From positions 1 to 12,607 of the forward strand of contig DCKU01000151.1 in the NCBI GenBank assembly GCA_002320455.1: a stretch of 12,607 bases of DNA, given 5' to 3'. Positions 12,578 through 12,607 of this stretch are shown here, one piece after another. Origin of the DNA: Salinisphaera sp. UBA1666 (GTDB taxonomy: Bacteria > Pseudomonadota > Gammaproteobacteria > Nevskiales > Salinisphaeraceae). The notes beneath the pieces are model-generated. The model had not been told where the DNA came from, made no database searches, and saw only the letters and a program-made list of their open reading frames with translations. The position numbers and the translations under genes were made by a program. Position 1 is the first letter of the stretch. Every line of letters starts with the position of its first letter.

Positions 12578-12607
12578 ACGAGTCCGCGCCAAGCGCTGTT
12601 TTGCGGC
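12578..12607 (+). repeat. Right copy of 30-bp inverted repeat, possible end of a mobile element
   Basis: This is a perfect inverted match to 78-107 and runs to the last base of the window, so the true repeat may be longer. The 19 bases before it (12559-12577) match the corresponding left-hand bases (108-126) at 11 of 19 positions by hand alignment. This is suggestive of related but diverged element ends, but not conclusive. Just inside it lies a short hairpin containing two CTAG tetramers. No open reading frame of an element fits in the part that is visible. Confidence 0.75.

Overview
The window is GC-rich (above 60% by eye) and reads as chromosomal DNA from a gammaproteobacterium. The protein set supports this: a YccS/FUSC-type inner membrane protein, tail-specific protease Prc, an RlmM-like methyltransferase, rhomboid, DUF427 and an encoded-CCA tRNA-Glu. 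A halophilic or marine lineage such as Salinisphaera is possible, but that is only an impression. Nearly all genes look like ordinary housekeeping or accessory metabolism. I did not find a defence system, prophage, CRISPR array or biosynthetic cluster.

Layout, left to right. Positions 1-107 are probably the outer end of a repeated (probably mobile) element: a 30-bp stretch (78-107) recurs as a perfect inverted copy at the extreme right edge (12578-12607). Next to it lies the 5' stub of a short-chain dehydrogenase, cut off at or just before the repeat boundary. On the minus strand, a fused ATP-type dihydroxyacetone kinase and a short asparaginase form a two-gene operon that ends in a terminator just upstream of the stub. 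Divergently, a DUF427 protein and a rhomboid protease run on the plus strand. They are followed by a 157-bp run of five consecutive hairpins (3716-3872), the most unusual non-coding structure here. Then come a 72-residue two-helix membrane protein and a tRNA-Glu(CTC) with its own plausible promoter.

The middle holds a six-helix membrane protein built of three YrhK-like repeats. Its 3' end overlaps by 47 bp the convergent gene for a 733-residue YccS/FUSC-family protein. Divergent from that are a TauE/SafE-type permease and an RlmM-like SAM methyltransferase, 16 bp apart. After these, an inverted repeat with a promoter-like sequence precedes the gene for Prc, which ends in a strong intrinsic terminator. 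The right end has a minus-strand pair, a Cupin_5 (DUF985) protein and a small multi-helix membrane protein, separated by one base.

Best leads for a second look: the outward-facing inverted repeats with the truncated dehydrogenase, the five-hairpin array with its 13-bp flanking repeat, the operator-like site before prc, the three-unit YrhK protein, and the catalytic-domain-only asparaginase next to DHA kinase. All functional statements are from reading the sequence and from family knowledge; no search was run.
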